A DNA stretch of 64,000 nucleotides from an uncultured Carboxylicivirga sp. (GTDB taxonomy: Bacteria; Bacteroidota; Bacteroidia; Bacteroidales; Marinilabiliaceae): assembly GCA_947503525.1 (NCBI GenBank), contig CANNEA010000002.1, positions 310,001-374,000 of the forward strand, read 5' to 3'. The position numbers were made by a program, and so were the translations under genes. The notes beneath the pieces were generated by a model. The model ran no database searches. It had not been told where the DNA came from and saw only the letters and a program-made list of their open reading frames with translations. Shown here piece after piece: positions 63,999-64,000 of the stretch. Within the stretch, counting starts at the first letter, position 1, and each line of letters begins with the position of its first letter.

Positions 63999-64000
63999 TA

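Noticed and set aside
1-64000. Search for defence systems, prophage, integrases, IS elements, CRISPR arrays, tRNA and rRNA genes
   Set aside because: No transposase, integrase, phage, nuclease-defence or toxin-antitoxin gene was recognised, no regularly spaced repeats were seen, and no tRNA cloverleaf was noticed in the gaps by eye.

Overview
The window looks like a chromosomal segment of a low-GC Bacteroidota bacterium, most likely an anaerobic or facultative Marinilabiliales/Bacteroidales type. The reasons are promoters of the TTTG/TAnnTTTG kind, lineage-restricted families (DUF4271, DUF6452, DUF6048, DUF2147, DUF1254, 7TMR-DISM kinases), the mnmG–ade–uvrC–dtd–mazG–deoC neighbourhood, and oxygen-sensitive enzymes (a glycyl radical enzyme, a radical SAM activase, a molybdopterin oxidoreductase). 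The placement is inferred from gene content. I saw no rRNA, tRNA, CRISPR array, insertion sequence or prophage.

Left part (1-7.1 kb): a nitrilase cut by the window edge, then a catabolic locus. An uncharacterised glycyl radical enzyme, a cupin and a RhaT-like sugar/proton symporter lie on the minus strand; an AraC regulator and the matching radical SAM activase are divergent on the plus strand. A MarC membrane protein follows. 7-21.4 kb is mostly minus strand: a TruC-like pseudouridine synthase, an orphan GAF histidine kinase, a cytoplasmic molybdopterin oxidoreductase with a fused FeS/membrane-anchor partner, an old-yellow-enzyme oxidoreductase, an alpha/beta hydrolase with a glyoxalase-fold protein, an MtfA-SEC-C peptidase, a DUF1254 lipoprotein, an M14 carboxypeptidase, a stretch of decayed gene remnants, and a TonB-C domain protein.

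Middle (21.7-36 kb): DNA polymerase I, a YceI protein, a chemotaxis receptor, lipoproteins, a membrane dipeptidase, a 7TMR histidine kinase, and a second sugar locus (URO-D-family protein plus galactokinase-like GHMP kinase, with a divergent AraC regulator). 36-41.3 kb: ispH-cmk and a pair of M16 proteases of which only one keeps the zinc motif.

Right part (41.4-64 kb): a plus-strand run (DUF6452, DUF6048, glutaminase, DUF417, LOG, DUF4271, hemD), then rnpA-yidD, a PagL-like deacylase, an aldehyde dehydrogenase, recX, an LPP20-like protein and a rhodanese, queD, an ArsR regulator with a long candidate operator, a polyprenyl synthetase, deoC-mazG-dtd, lplA, and uvrC-ade-mnmG. Two 16-bp sequences with the ParB-site (parS) palindrome lie in ade and between ade and mnmG. 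They suggest that this end of the window is in the origin-proximal, ParB-loaded domain.

The most interesting items are the parS pair and the glycyl radical locus, whose active-site cysteine is followed by Asn-Trp instead of the Cys-x-Glu found in the known dehydratase and lyase relatives.
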